Source of the DNA: Streptomyces sp. NBC_01460
Lineage (GTDB): Bacteria; Actinomycetota; Actinomycetes; Streptomycetales; Streptomycetaceae
NCBI RefSeq assembly: GCF_036227405.1
Contig: NZ_CP109474.1
Location: 70,671-134,670, forward strand
Direction of reading: 5' to 3'
DNA: 64,000 nucleotides
Below are positions 8,301 through 19,483 of this stretch, in pieces. How positions within the stretch are numbered: the first letter of the stretch is position 1; each line of letters begins with the position of its first letter. The notes beneath the pieces are model-generated. The model was given only the letters and a program-made list of their open reading frames with translations. It did no database searches and had not been told where the DNA came from. Position numbers and translations under genes: made by a program.

Positions 8301-9830
8301 GTGGTGCGGGAGGTCCTCGTCGGCCCGGTGACCACACTCGCTGCGCTCGAACGTCCCGGCAGGCTCGCCCTCCTGGCAGTGCAGGGCACCGACTCCGTCG
8401 ACGTTCTCGACGGCAGTTCTCTTCGGAGGCTGTGCAGGGTGCCGGTGCCAGGGCGCGACGTCTCCGCGCTCTCGTTTGTCGACGGGCGCGATGGCAGGGC
8501 CCTGCTCGCCGTCTCCACGCGGGCACAAGGCGGCGCGGTCCTGTTCTGGGATGCCGTGTCCGGTGAGGCCCGCCCGCACAGCACGATCCGGCGGAGCGCG
8601 GCCGTCCTGACCACCTGCCGACAGGGGGGCTCCCGCGATCGCACCCTGCTCGCGCTCGGTGGGGACGACGGCTCGGTGCAGCTGTGGGACCCCACGACGG
8701 GTGAGGAGTCCTGCCGGTTCCCCACCAACCACACGGGCGCCGTCAGGGGACTCACCGTCGTGCCCGGCCCGGACGGCGTTCAGGTGCTGGTGTCCGGCTC
8801 CGCCGATCGGACCGTGCGTGTCTGGAACCCCGAGGTCTGGCGGCGGCGCACCGTACGCCATCGCGACCCGCGGACCGCCGCCGGAGGACGGTTCGCCCTG
8901 TCACTGAACGGAAACAGCGGACCACACGTCCTGGTGTCGGTCGGACCCGACCGCAACCTGATCCTGCGCTCGGCGGAGAGCGGCGACGTCCTCGACACCA
9001 TCGCTCTGCCCCACCGTTCCGCGGCCGAGGGCCCTGTGACCGCTCTCGACACCTACAAGGCGGCGGACGGCTCTATGGCCGTGGTCGTCGGCCTGCCGGA
9101 CGGCAGCGTCGCCAGCTGGAACGGAACCTGGCTGCCGTTGAACGTCTGGACGTCGACCGAGGACCGGCCCACGGCATTCGTCGTCTTCCCGCACGAGGGA
9201 CGCACCGTACTGGCTGTGGGGACAAGCAGCGGCTCGATCGCGTACTGCGACGTGGAATCCGGCTCGGCGCTGGGATGGCGCCACGGCGGGGGAGAGGGCG
9301 GTCCCATCCGCACCCTGGTACATCTGCCCCTGCGCGCGGGGGGTGTGCTGGCTGTAGCCACCGATCAGGAGGTCGTGCTGTGCCGCCCGCTGCAGGTACC
9401 GCATCACGAGTTGCCGGCATCCCTGGGACCGGTGGAGTCGCTGGCTGCCATTCCGGACGAGGACGAGGGGGACGGGTATCTGTTGGCCGGGGGAGCGGAC
9501 GGCAGGATCCACGTGTGCTCCCCGGACGCGAGTGGACCAGTGGCCTTCACTCTCCCGGTCCGCCATGACGGGCCCGTGTCCGCCCTCTGTGTCGTCCGGT
9601 CCTCGCAGGCCCGCCCGCTCATCGTCAGTGCCGGCCTCAGCGACACGACTCTGCGTCTCTGGGACGCCGAAACCGGGGAGGAGGTGCTACGGCTGGTCAC
9701 CGCAGCCTCGCTGACGTCACTCGGAATCGTGCCCGCACGAGAAACCGGTGGGAGATCATCACAGCCACTCATCGTCTTCGGTGGTCCTGCCGGGGCCGCC
9801 GGTGTGGTTCTTGAGCCATCTCCGATGTAG
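5328..9830 (+). CDS. Caspase-like protease / STAND NTPase / WD40 protein
   Basis: A 1500-residue protein with three modules. Residues about 10-240 are a caspase-fold (peptidase C14) domain: YITGHG carries His102 and VMVDSCFSG carries Cys152, both catalytic residues intact. Residues about 310-760 are a STAND-type P-loop NTPase: FFTGRAAQMRRV, Walker A GEAGSGKS at 335-342, Walker B VVVDGIDEA with Asp439. From about residue 865 to the end come WD40-type beta-propeller repeats (DDGSVRVWDP, SADRTVRVWNP, TLRLWDAETGEE). This is the build of signal-activated cell-death and immune proteins: the propeller senses, NTP-driven oligomerisation follows, the protease fires. The GTG overlaps the hydrolase stop. 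It is next to a cas3-less type I-E Cascade and is my candidate for its effector. Confidence 0.9.
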   Translation: MSGPVADDWGRRRLVEIAVSEYDRDTHETPQDHENFRKGIEAQVAVVEEWWAADNSSDERRGFEVVKPKGMRTVRDLRSFLDEEDLADADDDEVLVAYITGHGVSRDSEIHFLLLPDSDRNRVLNTAFQTAELVTTLLDSRATHVLVMVDSCFSGVLRKDLSRRLAALSDERRGLKSLVVLTSADEYTSPRLEAFSRLLKATMTHFKTQSAGYALPYLSYEDFFTAMTKVFVPSLMADVQPVWPEESLQRDKEHQEPSPCLPNPAYTAEPDVVEPARSAVAWSPADLDSYWQSRASGRPSPTPGVTDWFFTGRAAQMRRVTEFLAGDEGTLIVTGEAGSGKSALLARAVTLSDARFRADETYRHVIEATEPDLLVPEGAIDAAVLARNADTDELTAALYEALTGRPPERGAGVRTVDLVLDHALEYLRREGRSLTVVVDGIDEARNPTRTITDLIRPLSEQWSDDGRPAVRMLLGVRSAHAPVAGRLQPSRDRASDLLNLLVRSTESGEPLRTDTGATADIAAYTSTLLRALSGLHDDAEHPDIQLLDELAAAVAEEVAPSFLDARLAAESLERSSTFPDPDNPEWRASLRQGTQLLLLQDLGEVSRNTGLPAEAVIQVLRATALARGAGLPWAEVWPCAVAALTPGGLPAPAESVIRQVRESRLAGYLTTAVEDGRFVYRPIHERVGELLQSTPHLLLVESLTSAHVLPAQANVGEDHRRLAVAFSSLHGLQEPHDSPPHPYLRHHLVEHAAAGKVLNDSVVTETFLPYETSGNVRGALGLLSEHTPDTTRLFAWTRIEPFLGDAPPSARAESLRFSLWEHEGGRPVRTPSPGRSEPESSGRLRPRWKDLAVHGNVLARQEAPIHALASFGLHDGTPLVAVGCDDGSVRVWDPTTVTPLGPPIQVHGGAVRAMTVVPGAGGQPWVALGTDSGVQACDPLGGAIVDLPVREPVLCMSSYTDEDGQVVLAVGTAEGLVLYDTVGIRHDTADAVVREVLVGPVTTLAALERPGRLALLAVQGTDSVDVLDGSSLRRLCRVPVPGRDVSALSFVDGRDGRALLAVSTRAQGGAVLFWDAVSGEARPHSTIRRSAAVLTTCRQGGSRDRTLLALGGDDGSVQLWDPTTGEESCRFPTNHTGAVRGLTVVPGPDGVQVLVSGSADRTVRVWNPEVWRRRTVRHRDPRTAAGGRFALSLNGNSGPHVLVSVGPDRNLILRSAESGDVLDTIALPHRSAAEGPVTALDTYKAADGSMAVVVGLPDGSVASWNGTWLPLNVWTSTEDRPTAFVVFPHEGRTVLAVGTSSGSIAYCDVESGSALGWRHGGGEGGPIRTLVHLPLRAGGVLAVATDQEVVLCRPLQVPHHELPASLGPVESLAAIPDEDEGDGYLLAGGADGRIHVCSPDASGPVAFTLPVRHDGPVSALCVVRSSQARPLIVSAGLSDTTLRLWDAETGEEVLRLVTAASLTSLGIVPARETGGRSSQPLIVFGGPAGAAGVVLEPSPM

Positions 9831-10010
9831 CCCGACTAGGAACGGAGACCGACGTCAAAGGACCCGCGGTCTGGTCATCGGCCGAGGTGCCCACTACGAT
9901 CGGCCCGCCGCTGCCCACGGCACCTTCGCTCCGCAACGCGGAGATGGCCCTTGTGGGGACTGAAGAAGCAGCACCCCCGCCACGCGGGGACCAAGGCTGT
10001 GCGGCGGACG

Positions 10011-10880
10011 TCAGCCGCCCACGCCGATCCGCCCAACCGCTGACCTGGCATGCAGATGTGCCCGGGATGTCGTCGTCTCCCAGTCCTCGTGAGGTGACGC
10101 GACATCACCGGCGACGTCTTCGCGGGAGAGCGCGACGCTCTGGGAGACCAAACCGCTGAAGGCCGTGAGGGACAGCGGGTCCGATGGCCTGATCAGAGAG
10201 GGGAGACTCCCAGCGGCGATGCCGACGTGCCGGGCGACGGCATCGACCAAGGCCATGCGGATGACGTCCCAGGGCGCGCCCCCGGTCGCTCGGTACGCCT
10301 TGGCCACTGTATCGGCGTGCAGAACGTCCGCCCCCTGGCGATTGAGCGCGTATGCCGCCGTGTAGAGGCCCTGGTGGGCGTGGGCTCGGCAGCGCTCGCC
10401 ATCCACCAACCCAGGACAGTCGCATCCTGTCAGCCTCGGCAGAACAGCCGCCGTGACGTGCTCGGCCGCCGCGTGGCGGAGACGGGCCCCAGGAAGGGGC
10501 AGCGGCAGGCCTGCCTTCATTGCTTGCTCCCGCCATACCGCGCAGGCTCGCTCCCTGTCGGGTGAAGCTCTCTGCCTGGTGTCGAACGAGACCATCTGCG
10601 AAGGGCAGGCGTGGCCGACACGGCTGACGCCTGCCAGGAAGCCGGCCGCCAGGCGGGCGCTTCGCTCGTCAACGGCACCGAACCCTTCAGCGACCTCTGT
10701 CCGCTGCGCGGGACTCAGCACCCGCTCCCACATCTCGAGCATGACCGCACCCGCGGTGACCATCTCGAAGACGAGCGGATTCCATACCGGCCTGTCTCCC
10801 GGCACCTCTGGAGCAGGAGAAAGGATGCTTCCCCAACACCATTTATACGCAGAGCTGTTGGGTTCTCCTGAATCCTGCAC
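10011..10880 (-). CDS. Degenerate Cas3 HD-domain-like protein, no helicase
   Basis: A 289-residue protein that aligns by eye with the HD nuclease part of Streptomyces Cas3. NPLVFEMVTAGAVMLEMWERVLSP matches the usual HPLxxHxxDtaxvaxxLWxxxLSP; GFLAGVSRVGHACPSQ matches aFLAGLHDLGKasPafQ; YALNRQGADV stands where GGHHG should be; GGAPWDVIRMALVDAVARHVG matches the following helix. All metal ligands are gone (H to N, HD to SR, K to H, HH to RQ), so it should have no nuclease activity. The frame ends before any helicase domain. The GTG at 10880 has AGGGG 5-7 bp upstream. It is divergent from cse1 with 72 bp between. It may still dock on Cse1, as Cas3 does, and act as adaptor for the caspase-STAND protein (inference). 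Family call rests on motif spacing only. Confidence 0.65.
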   Translation of the reverse strand: MQDSGEPNSSAYKWCWGSILSPAPEVPGDRPVWNPLVFEMVTAGAVMLEMWERVLSPAQRTEVAEGFGAVDERSARLAAGFLAGVSRVGHACPSQMVSFDTRQRASPDRERACAVWREQAMKAGLPLPLPGARLRHAAAEHVTAAVLPRLTGCDCPGLVDGERCRAHAHQGLYTAAYALNRQGADVLHADTVAKAYRATGGAPWDVIRMALVDAVARHVGIAAGSLPSLIRPSDPLSLTAFSGLVSQSVALSREDVAGDVASPHEDWETTTSRAHLHARSAVGRIGVGG

Positions 10881-10952
10881 TTGGCCCCTGTCCGCCGTGT
10901 TACGTTCTCGCGCATCTCATCAGGCAACTGTGGTGACTGGAGTACGGATCAG

Positions 10953-12535
10953 GTGACATCGGCTGAGATACGTCCCTCTCCGGCAGGTGAATTACGCCCC
11001 TGCTGGGACCCTCGGAGACAAGCATGCGTTCCGGCGCTGACAGCGGCCAAGGAGAACACGCCGGTCACCCTGATCCACGCCCTGCGGCATGCGGACGAGA
11101 TCCGCGCAGTCTCGGGAACGACGCCGGGGGAGTCCGTCGCCCTCATCGAGTACCTGCTCGCCATCTGCTATGCGTCCGGCAGCGGTCCGGGGACCGTCGA
11201 CGAGTGGCTCGCGCAGGTGGAGGACAACCACCCGCTGACCACTGCCGCCGACTGGCTCGAGAGTCGCCCCGACGAGCACTGGAACCTCTTCCACCCCACG
11301 GATCCCCTGGGGCAGAACGCCCTCCTCACCCCCTTCATCGACCGACACGGTGCGGGGCCTGCTCAGCTCGTCATCGAGCACGCCGGCGACTACAACCAGT
11401 TCTTCGACCACCACCACCTCGAGCATCCCGCCCCCCTACCTGCCGGGGCCGCCTTCCGCGCGATGCTCACGCAGCACGCCTACGGCCCTGGGGGCCGGGC
11501 GAGGATTTCCGGGCAGGAAACCCTGGGGCCCACGCTGACCAATCTGGCCGCGGGGCGTCTCGGCACCCGCATCCGCGTCATCGCGCTGGGACAGACGCTG
11601 GGCGACACCCTGCGGCTCAACCTGGTGCCCCTCACCGGGGACCCCGGCCACTTCAACCGCACCTGGACCGTGGCTCCCGAGCCGCGCCGGGGCTTCCTCA
11701 GCAAGCCCACCGGACGGCGCGTGGAGGGGCCTGCCGACCTCCACACGGTCCTCGGACGCTCGGTCCTCATGCGGCCCGCCCTCACGGAGGACGGGGAGCC
11801 GGCCGTCGACCGTGTCCTGCTGGGGGCTGGTGAACTGCTCGCCCCCTTGGCCCCCCACCACATGCCGGACGCCGTCTACGAGAAGGCGCCTGACGGCGGT
11901 GTGAAGCCGCTCCGGCCTTCTCCCTCCCGCGCCCTGTGGCGCGAGGCCCACGCACTCTACGCGGCAGTGGCGGACCGGGACCACGGGCCCGATCTGTACG
12001 ACCGTCTGGCCCGGCTCAGTGGCCGGCGTCTCAATCTGTGGGCTGTCGGGCTCGTCGCGAAGCAGACCACGGCGCTCACCTGGGTGTCGGACACGTTCCC
12101 CTTCATCCCCGGCCGCGAGCGTGATCTGCGGTACGCGGCCGAGCGGGGCTCCCTCGTCGCAGAGCATGTGGCGTCCGCCCTCTCCAGAGCGGCATACGTG
12201 GCGTGGACCGTCACGTATCCGAATCCCAAACCGGCCGACAAGAGCGGGCAGATCTCGCGATTCGACGCGCGGCCGGAGCACTGGGCGCACACCGAGGAGC
12301 CGTTCCACCTCCTGCTGGACGACACAGCGGCCGCCGAGGACGACAAGGCAGTGGACGCCGCCCTTGTCGAATATGCCGACGTGCTCGCCGGAGCCGCGAG
12401 CCGGTTCCTTCGCAAGCGCCTCGATTCCCTGCCCGCGAACGCACGGGGTTACCAGGCGCGGGCACAGGCCGTCCGACGTTTCGAAACGGACCTCTCCGGG
12501 GCAGCGGCGCCGGACGAACTGAAGGGGGACAGCAC

Positions 12536-12539
<4 letters not shown>
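10953..12539 (+). CDS. cse1: Cascade large subunit Cse1 (Cas8e)
   Basis: A 528-residue large subunit of the type I-E effector complex, which recognises the PAM and normally recruits Cas3. It has the N-terminal LIHALRHADEIRAVSG, the LLAICYASG helix and the TPLTNLAAGRLGTRI-like stretch with GETLG typical of the family, and a C-terminal four-helix segment (LRKRLDSLPANARGYQARAQ). The GTG at 10953 is preceded by GGAG about 11 bp upstream; the frame is open to 10881. The first 40 residues match the usual NLxxxPWIPV opening poorly. It is first of five genes linked by GTGA overlaps. Confidence 0.85.
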
Positions 12540-16021
<3,482 letters not shown>

Positions 16022-16067
16022 GCGCACCAGGCACGGTGCGCAGGTCAGGCAGTTTGTATACGCTTGC
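16022..16067 (+). promoter_or_regulatory. Short leader of CRISPR array 3
   Basis: Between the cas6e stop and the first repeat lies GCAGGTCAGGCAGT (16040-16053), close to the leader-end boxes of arrays 1 and 4, followed by a short AT-richer stretch (TTTGTATACGCTTG). At 46 bp it may not hold its own promoter, so the array could be read from the cas operon. Confidence 0.4.
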
Positions 16068-16402
16068 TACCCCTCAGCTTCTGAGGGGATGGTCCCGACA
16101 CCGACACGGTCGCCACGATCGCGGGCGCGTGCTTCCCGCAACGCCGGGGATGTTCCCTGCTGGAGGGTGAAGGCGATGGTCTCGGTACGTGCTTCCCTGC
16201 TCCTGCAGGGATGGCCCCCTGGGCCGCTGGGGCGAGAACTCCGCCGCAGAATGCTCCCCGTACGCGCGGGGATGGTCCCGGCGTCGTGGTCATGAGCCTG
16301 TAGAAGACGACGTGCTCCCCGTACGCGCGGGGATGATCCCAACGCCGGCGGCCACGCCGTCGTCGAGTCGAAGGTGCTCCCCGCATCAGCGGGAAAGGTC
16401 CT
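16068..16402 (+). CRISPR. CRISPR array 3 (type I-E, 6 repeats, 5 spacers)
   Basis: Repeats of 29 bp begin near 16068, 16129, 16189, 16251, 16312 and 16374 with 60-62 bp spacing. The best copies read GTGCTCCCCGTACGCGCGGG then GATGGTCCC. The first and last are altered; the first keeps a hairpin (CCCCTCAGCTTCTGAGGGG) by compensatory change. Plus orientation, immediately after cas6e. Confidence 0.88.
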
Positions 16403-16565
16403 CGTCCATCGCGAAGCCCGCGTCCATACGCCGCCACCGAAGAAGCGCGTTCCCGTCCTTCACCAACCCCTCAGGCCCTGGAATCGGATGCGGTGCCTCG
16501 GCCCGTAAGGTACCTACGGCCCCAACAGGGGTCGAAGCGTGGTCGGTGCGACGGGGGCGGGGACG

Positions 16566-17597
16566 ATGCGACGCTGGGTGAAGGTGTCGGTGGCGGCTGC
16601 TGTCGTCCTGGGCGTGGGCGGTTATACGGCGCAGCCCTACGTGAAGGAATGGGCTCTGATCCGGAGCGCCTGCGGCGAGGGCCTTCCCCGGGACACCGTG
16701 AAGCAGTTGACGCCGGAGGATTCCCTCCTGAACGCCGAGGAGTCCAGGAACATTAAGGGACTGGGCTCCTACACCTGCGGAGTCACGCTCGCGGGCGGCG
16801 ACACGGACGGAAAGCGATTCGTCTCGATGGCCGCATACACCCGGCGGGACGACCAGGACCGGGAGCTGATGTCCGTCTTCACCGAGAACGGATTCGACAG
16901 TCAGAGCCCACTGCCGGGCGGGCTCCCGGGGTTCGTCGACCAGTACGGGACCATTCGCCTGTTTCTGCCATGCCCGGACCTGCCTGCAGATGACGGCGGC
17001 AGGAAGCGGAAGCTTCTGGTCAACATCTCCATGGGACGGACTGTCCTCACTGGCGTACCCGGCGCCGCTCATCGGCTGGCAGTGGCCCTCTCCAACGTGG
17101 CTTCCGACAAGCTCGGTTGCGGCGCAAAGCCCTTGAAGGCTCCGAAGCCGGAAACGCCCTTGGCCGACCTGGAGGACGATCCGAGAATGGTGCCGATAGC
17201 GGAGGCCGAAGGGACACCCTGCGGGTGGGTGGCCGGAGCGGGACTGCCTGCCGGCGGGAACTGGCAGGTCGCCGTGGCGGCCAGCAGTGCAGCACCCAGC
17301 AGTCGTTGCGACCTGTCCTCCGCGGAGAACGGAGAAGATACGCCGAATCCCTCCAGGCTCGCCTTCGCATCGTGGTACGGCGACTGGAGCAACCGTCTGA
17401 CCGCCGACGAGAACCACGGCGTACCCAGGTCCATGACCGCCACCGCTCAGTGCGAGGACGAGGCCGCCAACTATGCGGTCGTGGGGGAGCAGGACATTCC
17501 AGGGATTGACGTCGGCGCCAGACAGCGGATGCTGAAGCTGTTCGCCCAGGACGAGGTGCGGCGGCGAGGCTGCACCGGCCTGCGCTTCCACTTCTGA
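16566..17597 (+). CDS. Membrane-anchored or secreted protein of unknown function
   Basis: A 343-residue protein beginning MRRWVKVSVAAAVVLGVGG, a single N-terminal hydrophobic segment after basic residues: a signal anchor or uncleaved signal. The rest is extracytoplasmic in style, with paired cysteines (CGVTLAGG, FLPCPDLP, LGCGAKP, CGWVAGAG, SRCDLSSAE, ATAQCEDEAAN, RRGCTGLRF). ATG at 16566 is preceded by GGGGGCGGGG. I do not recognise the family; similar two-lobed cysteine proteins are common and uncharacterised in Streptomyces. It begins about 160 bp after CRISPR array 3 and shows no link to it. Confidence 0.75.
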   Translation: MRRWVKVSVAAAVVLGVGGYTAQPYVKEWALIRSACGEGLPRDTVKQLTPEDSLLNAEESRNIKGLGSYTCGVTLAGGDTDGKRFVSMAAYTRRDDQDRELMSVFTENGFDSQSPLPGGLPGFVDQYGTIRLFLPCPDLPADDGGRKRKLLVNISMGRTVLTGVPGAAHRLAVALSNVASDKLGCGAKPLKAPKPETPLADLEDDPRMVPIAEAEGTPCGWVAGAGLPAGGNWQVAVAASSAAPSSRCDLSSAENGEDTPNPSRLAFASWYGDWSNRLTADENHGVPRSMTATAQCEDEAANYAVVGEQDIPGIDVGARQRMLKLFAQDEVRRRGCTGLRFHF

Positions 17598-17629
17598 CCC
17601 GCAGGAGTGGGCAGGGGGCCGGGCCAGGA

Positions 17630-18841
17630 TCAGACCCGCAGCCAGAGCGCTCGGACATAGGCATCGTCCATCAACTGCTTCATGGCCGCGGCACGGCGCG
17701 CAGGGATACCGCGGTCCTGGGCCCAGCCGTCCAGCACTCTGAGCAGCTGGTACCGCCCGTCCATGAGATCGCCGTCCACCGGCCCCGACACGGGACGGCC
17801 CGCTATGTCTCCCATGACCGGGCGCGAGTTCAGCTGCTTGTCAGCAGGCTGATAGGTGCCGCGGGTGTGCCGGCGGACAGCCCTGTCGAACGCGGCGAGG
17901 TCGGGGATGGTGCCGTCCGTGGCGTATCCGGCACGATGTTTCATCAGCGAACCTATGTGGTCGGCGACATGCTGAAGATCGCGGTCGGGCCCGGTCGTCT
18001 CCGTGGAAAGGCTGTCCGGACGCGATGGGGGGCGAAAGTCCGGATTCCCCCCGGTGTTGGTCAGACGCTCGAGATGATGCGCAAGATTAGCCCGCTCTGC
18101 ATCGTAAAGAATCGCGAACGCCTCCGGCTCCTTGCTGAGTTCCGCGACCAGGGACTCGATGTCCGCCTCCGCACCGGAACTGCTTTCGATGTAGCCGAAG
18201 ACCGTGTGTGCCTCGCCAGGGGCGAGGAAGCGGCCGTACCTCGACCAGCCCTGCGGGTCAGGGCGTGCCTCCTGCGGGGAAACGGCCGGCCCGGGCAGTC
18301 GGTCCCCACCCCACCCTGTGTTCTCTCCGGCGTCCACCACGTAGTCGGCCACCATGCGGGCCAGACCCGGCGCGAGGCCTTTGGGAAGCTCCAGACCATG
18401 CACCGCTGCAGCCACCGCGTAGGTTGCCCGGGCCTGCGCCTCGGTGTGAGGGCTACCGGGGGCAAGAGAACTCGTGGCGCTGTTCACCATGCGCCCGAGG
18501 ATCTGAGCACCGTCACCGCACACCCTGGTGTGCCTCAGGAGCTTCCGTGCCGATCCGATTCTCGCAAGATCGTCTCCCGGGTCCAGAGCCTCGGTGGCCG
18601 CCCTTGGGTCGTCCGCAAGAGCGCGCGCCGAGGCAGTCAGCTGATGGCAGGGCTTCTCGGCGTCGTCAGACCCCGTCAGGACAAGAGGAATCGTCACCCC
18701 AGCCGCCAGAACGACGAATGCGGCCGCACAGACGGCCAGCCGGTGCTCCCTGAAACTGCGTAGCCTGCCTCGGCGCCCCGTGTCGCCCACGTTGTCGGCG
18801 AGCGAGCTCTCGCTGTCGTCCTGGCTTCCCCCATCACGCAT
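17630..18841 (-). CDS. Single-pass membrane protein of unknown function
   Basis: 403 residues. An acidic cytoplasmic N-terminus (MRDGGSQDDSESSLADNVGD) leads to one transmembrane helix at about residues 34-56 (LAVCAAAFVVLAAGVTIPLV), followed by a helical, Ala/Arg/Asp-rich outer domain with no motif I recognise. Segments such as VAAAVHGLELPKGLAPGLARMVADYVVDAGENT and ADHIGSLMKHRAGY suggest an all-alpha fold. It converges with the preceding gene, 32 bp apart. Its start is an ATG at 18841, right at the edge of the repeat-rich putative origin region. Confidence 0.75.
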   Translation of the reverse strand: MRDGGSQDDSESSLADNVGDTGRRGRLRSFREHRLAVCAAAFVVLAAGVTIPLVLTGSDDAEKPCHQLTASARALADDPRAATEALDPGDDLARIGSARKLLRHTRVCGDGAQILGRMVNSATSSLAPGSPHTEAQARATYAVAAAVHGLELPKGLAPGLARMVADYVVDAGENTGWGGDRLPGPAVSPQEARPDPQGWSRYGRFLAPGEAHTVFGYIESSSGAEADIESLVAELSKEPEAFAILYDAERANLAHHLERLTNTGGNPDFRPPSRPDSLSTETTGPDRDLQHVADHIGSLMKHRAGYATDGTIPDLAAFDRAVRRHTRGTYQPADKQLNSRPVMGDIAGRPVSGPVDGDLMDGRYQLLRVLDGWAQDRGIPARRAAAMKQLMDDAYVRALWLRV

Positions 18842-19483
18842 TTGGGAAGACTAGCGACCGTCGGTACACAGAAGCCTGCCGGGGGAGTGGTTCCCCGGCA
18901 GGTTCCTCACGAAGCACCCGCACCGCGCTTCGAAAGCCAGCAGGGACCAAACTCCTTCGGTCCCTCCCTCATTCAGTCCCTCGGAAAAACCACAGGTCAG
19001 AGCGATGTGCTCGGGACTCAAGGGACCGAAGGGACCGAAACTCCCTGTTCCAGCTGCGTGGGCGCGCGTGTATGCACGCGTACGTAAGGCTTACCCCTTA
19101 CATATCCTGGTGCGCTGATAACTAGGAAAATGGGTCCCTTCAGTCCCTCGGTCCCTGGCCGCATGTGCTCTGACCTGCGTAAACAGGGCCGGGACTGAAA
19201 GGGGACCGTTGGGTCCCTCGCCCCTGGCAGGCCTTCGGTCCCTCAGGCGAGAGCCGCAAGACGGGATCTGCCGCGGCTCTCGCCCAACTCACCGGCTGAG
19301 GGACCGAAGGGACTGACTCTGCAATAAGTACTCATGCCTCCCACGAAGGGGCGACGCCGTACGCTACGCTCGATCCGCCATATCGGAAACTCGGTCCCTT
19401 CAGTCCCTCAGTCCCTCACGCCACCATCCCTGAGCTGGGAATACGGCCGGGCTCGGTGGGGGAGGAGCCCAGCTTGACCACAC
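18842..19483. other. Repeat-rich non-coding region, candidate replication origin
   Basis: No gene is visible. From about 18955 to 19420 the motif GGTCCCT/AGTCCCT and its complement (GGGACCGAAGGGAC, GGGACTGA) occurs roughly 17 times, in clusters at 18956-18984, 19013-19047, 19133-19158, 19191-19222, 19234-19244, 19298-19316 and 19392-19420, on both strands. Between clusters lies AT-richer DNA (TACGTAAGGCTTACCCCTTA near 19081). The primase-polymerase and helicase genes follow directly. Iteron clusters beside rep genes are the usual layout of plasmid origins; function is inferred. Confidence 0.6.
19246..19284. repeat. 12-bp-arm inverted repeat in the putative origin
   Basis: GGCGAGAGCCGC (19246-19257) and GCGGCTCTCGCC (19273-19284) are perfect complements around a 15-base loop, flanked on both sides by GTCCCT repeats. 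It could be an origin hairpin or a terminator for a transcript entering the region. Confidence 0.55.

Noticed and set aside
7095..8861. Long antisense open frame opposite the WD40 region
   Set aside because: High-GC third-position shadow of the real gene; no start signal and low-complexity composition.
10881..10952. Longer Cse1 start at TTG 10881
   Set aside because: It would overlap the divergent HD-like gene's start region and has no ribosome site; GTG 10953 is preferred though not certain.
16068..16402. Cas1 or Cas2 hidden near array 3
   Set aside because: No frame around 16021-16560 resembles either; the next gene is an unrelated membrane-anchored protein.
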